Source of the DNA: an uncultured Eubacteriales bacterium
GTDB lineage: Bacteria; Bacillota_A; Clostridia; Christensenellales; Aristaeellaceae
Assembly: GCA_902766515.1 (NCBI GenBank)
Contig: CACXEB010000501.1
Location: 1-6,190 of the forward strand
Reading direction: 5' to 3'
Length of the DNA: 6,190 bases
Part shown: piece after piece, positions 5,301-6,190 of the stretch
Position numbering within the stretch: the first letter of the stretch is position 1
Layout of the letters: every line of letters starts with the position of its first letter
Program-made: the position numbers and the translations under genes
The notes under the pieces: generated by a model
The model's database searches: none
Told to the model about the DNA's origin: nothing
What the model saw: only the letters and a program-made list of their open reading frames with translations

Positions 5301-6190
5301 ATGAAGAAGATCCTGGCTATGCTGCTCGCGCTGATCATGCTGGTCGGCGCCACTGCCGCCCTGGCGGATGATCCGCCCCTCAAGCAGGCGCTGATCGACG
5401 CGGTAGACACCCTGGAACCCAGCAAGGAACTGTACTTTGACAACGGCCTGAACATCACCGCCGTCGGCATGATCTACAACAACTACCCGCTGGGCTTCAA
5501 CGACTGCTACCTCTGGCCGGCGATCGAAAAGCTGACCAACGCGCACATCGAAGTGGACTGGCGCGTGGAGGACAACTATTCGACGCAGATCGCCACCGTG
5601 CTGGCGGGCGGCAAGCTGCCCGACCTGATCACGGCGGGCTCGTTCGGCGTGTCCAACCTGGTCAATGAAGGCGCCATCCTCGCGCTGGATGACTATCTGG
5701 ACCTGATCCCGAACATCGTCAAGGCGGTGGGTGAAGACCGTATGGCCAAGTGGCGTTCCGCGGACGGCCACATCTACACCATCCCCACCATCGTCAATGT
5801 TCCCGGCTCCCAGACCGTGATGGTCCGCAAGGACTGGCTTGACGCGCTGAACATGAAAGAGCCCGAGACCTGGGAAGACTGGGTGGCGCTGTGGCGTGCC
5901 ATCAAGGCCAACGACCTGAACGGCGACGGCGATCCCAGCGACGAGATCCCGCTGGCCCTCGAACAGGGCGCGACCGGCGAGCGCAGCATGGCTTCCCTGC
6001 TGAACGCGTTCGGCATCAAAGCCTCCTCCGACTGCCAGTTCTGCGTGCTCGACGACGGCACATACACCATGGTCTATGAGCACCCGCGCTATCGCGAATT
6101 CCTGGAGGCCGTGCGCGCCCTCTACGCCGAAGGCCTGATCGACCAGCAGTTCACGATGCGTACCCAGGCCGAACTGTTCACCATCATGGA
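5301..6190 (+). CDS. Extracellular solute-binding protein of the carbohydrate ABC transporter, 3' end cut off
   Basis: 296 complete codons are visible and the gene runs off the window; relatives are about 500-570 residues, so roughly half is missing. It should capture the sugar outside the membrane and hand it to the two permeases encoded upstream. Residues 1-22 are a signal peptide (MKK, hydrophobic core LAMLLALIMLVG, then ATAALA before DD), predicting cleavage by signal peptidase I. There is no lipobox cysteine; the first Cys is near residue 68. Family features include NYPLGFNDCYLWPAIEKLTN (about 60-79), the stretch LAGGKLPDLITAG, and VRKDWLDALNMKEPETWEDW in the middle. An acidic loop at 205-215 (DLNGDGDPSDE) resembles the calcium-binding or DGNGxxDE loop of LplA-like binding proteins. 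AAAAGGAGG at 5284-5292 supports the ATG at 5301. Confidence 0.9.
   Translation, partial: MKKILAMLLALIMLVGATAALADDPPLKQALIDAVDTLEPSKELYFDNGLNITAVGMIYNNYPLGFNDCYLWPAIEKLTNAHIEVDWRVEDNYSTQIATVLAGGKLPDLITAGSFGVSNLVNEGAILALDDYLDLIPNIVKAVGEDRMAKWRSADGHIYTIPTIVNVPGSQTVMVRKDWLDALNMKEPETWEDWVALWRAIKANDLNGDGDPSDEIPLALEQGATGERSMASLLNAFGIKASSDCQFCVLDDGTYTMVYEHPRYREFLEAVRALYAEGLIDQQFTMRTQAELFTIM

Noticed and set aside
5295..6083. 262-codon minus-strand open frame opposite the binding-protein gene
   Set aside because: The + strand encodes a clear signal peptide and solute-binding protein with a strong ribosome binding site, so this is a shadow.

Overview
The window looks like chromosome of a fairly GC-rich Gram-positive anaerobe, most likely class Clostridia (Bacillota). 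The reasons are the Rnf complex in clostridial-type order, strong AGGAGG-type ribosome binding sites before nearly every gene, and a YtcP/LplB-type carbohydrate transporter with no ATPase gene beside it. The exact family is a guess. All genes lie on the + strand.

Bases 1-3055 hold the distal part of an rnf operon. It contains the last 27 codons of rnfC, then rnfD, rnfE, rnfA and rnfB, joined by overlaps (8 bp and 4 bp) or a 12-bp gap. Rnf is a membrane ferredoxin:NAD+ oxidoreductase that couples electron transfer to Na+ or H+ pumping. RnfB accepts electrons from ferredoxin, RnfA/RnfE carry the in-membrane FeS centre, RnfD carries a covalent flavin, and RnfC reacts with NAD(H). The notable point is that rnfG, normally between rnfD and rnfE, is absent here: the rnfD stop overlaps the rnfE start. 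The covalent-flavin motif of RnfD is also degenerate, though it keeps its Asp and Thr.

Bases 3056-3302 are non-coding. They hold a textbook promoter (TTGACA, 17 bp, TATAAT) and a leader of roughly 190 nt. The leader contains a terminator-like hairpin with a T-run, a competing CCCCGC/GCGGGG pairing and a 10-bp palindrome. This suggests regulated transcription of the next operon, but it matches no riboswitch class I can name.

Bases 3303-6190 hold an ABC importer operon: a permease with a probable TTG start, a second permease, a small hairpin, and the first 296 codons of an extracellular solute-binding protein. Family membership points to import of an oligosaccharide or sugar derivative. The exact substrate cannot be read from the sequence, and no ATPase lies in the window. 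The binding protein has a signal peptide but no lipobox cysteine, which is unusual for a Gram-positive importer.

I see no mobile element, CRISPR array, tRNA or rRNA. The strongest leads are the missing rnfG and the transporter leader RNA. Neither is proven to be a new system.
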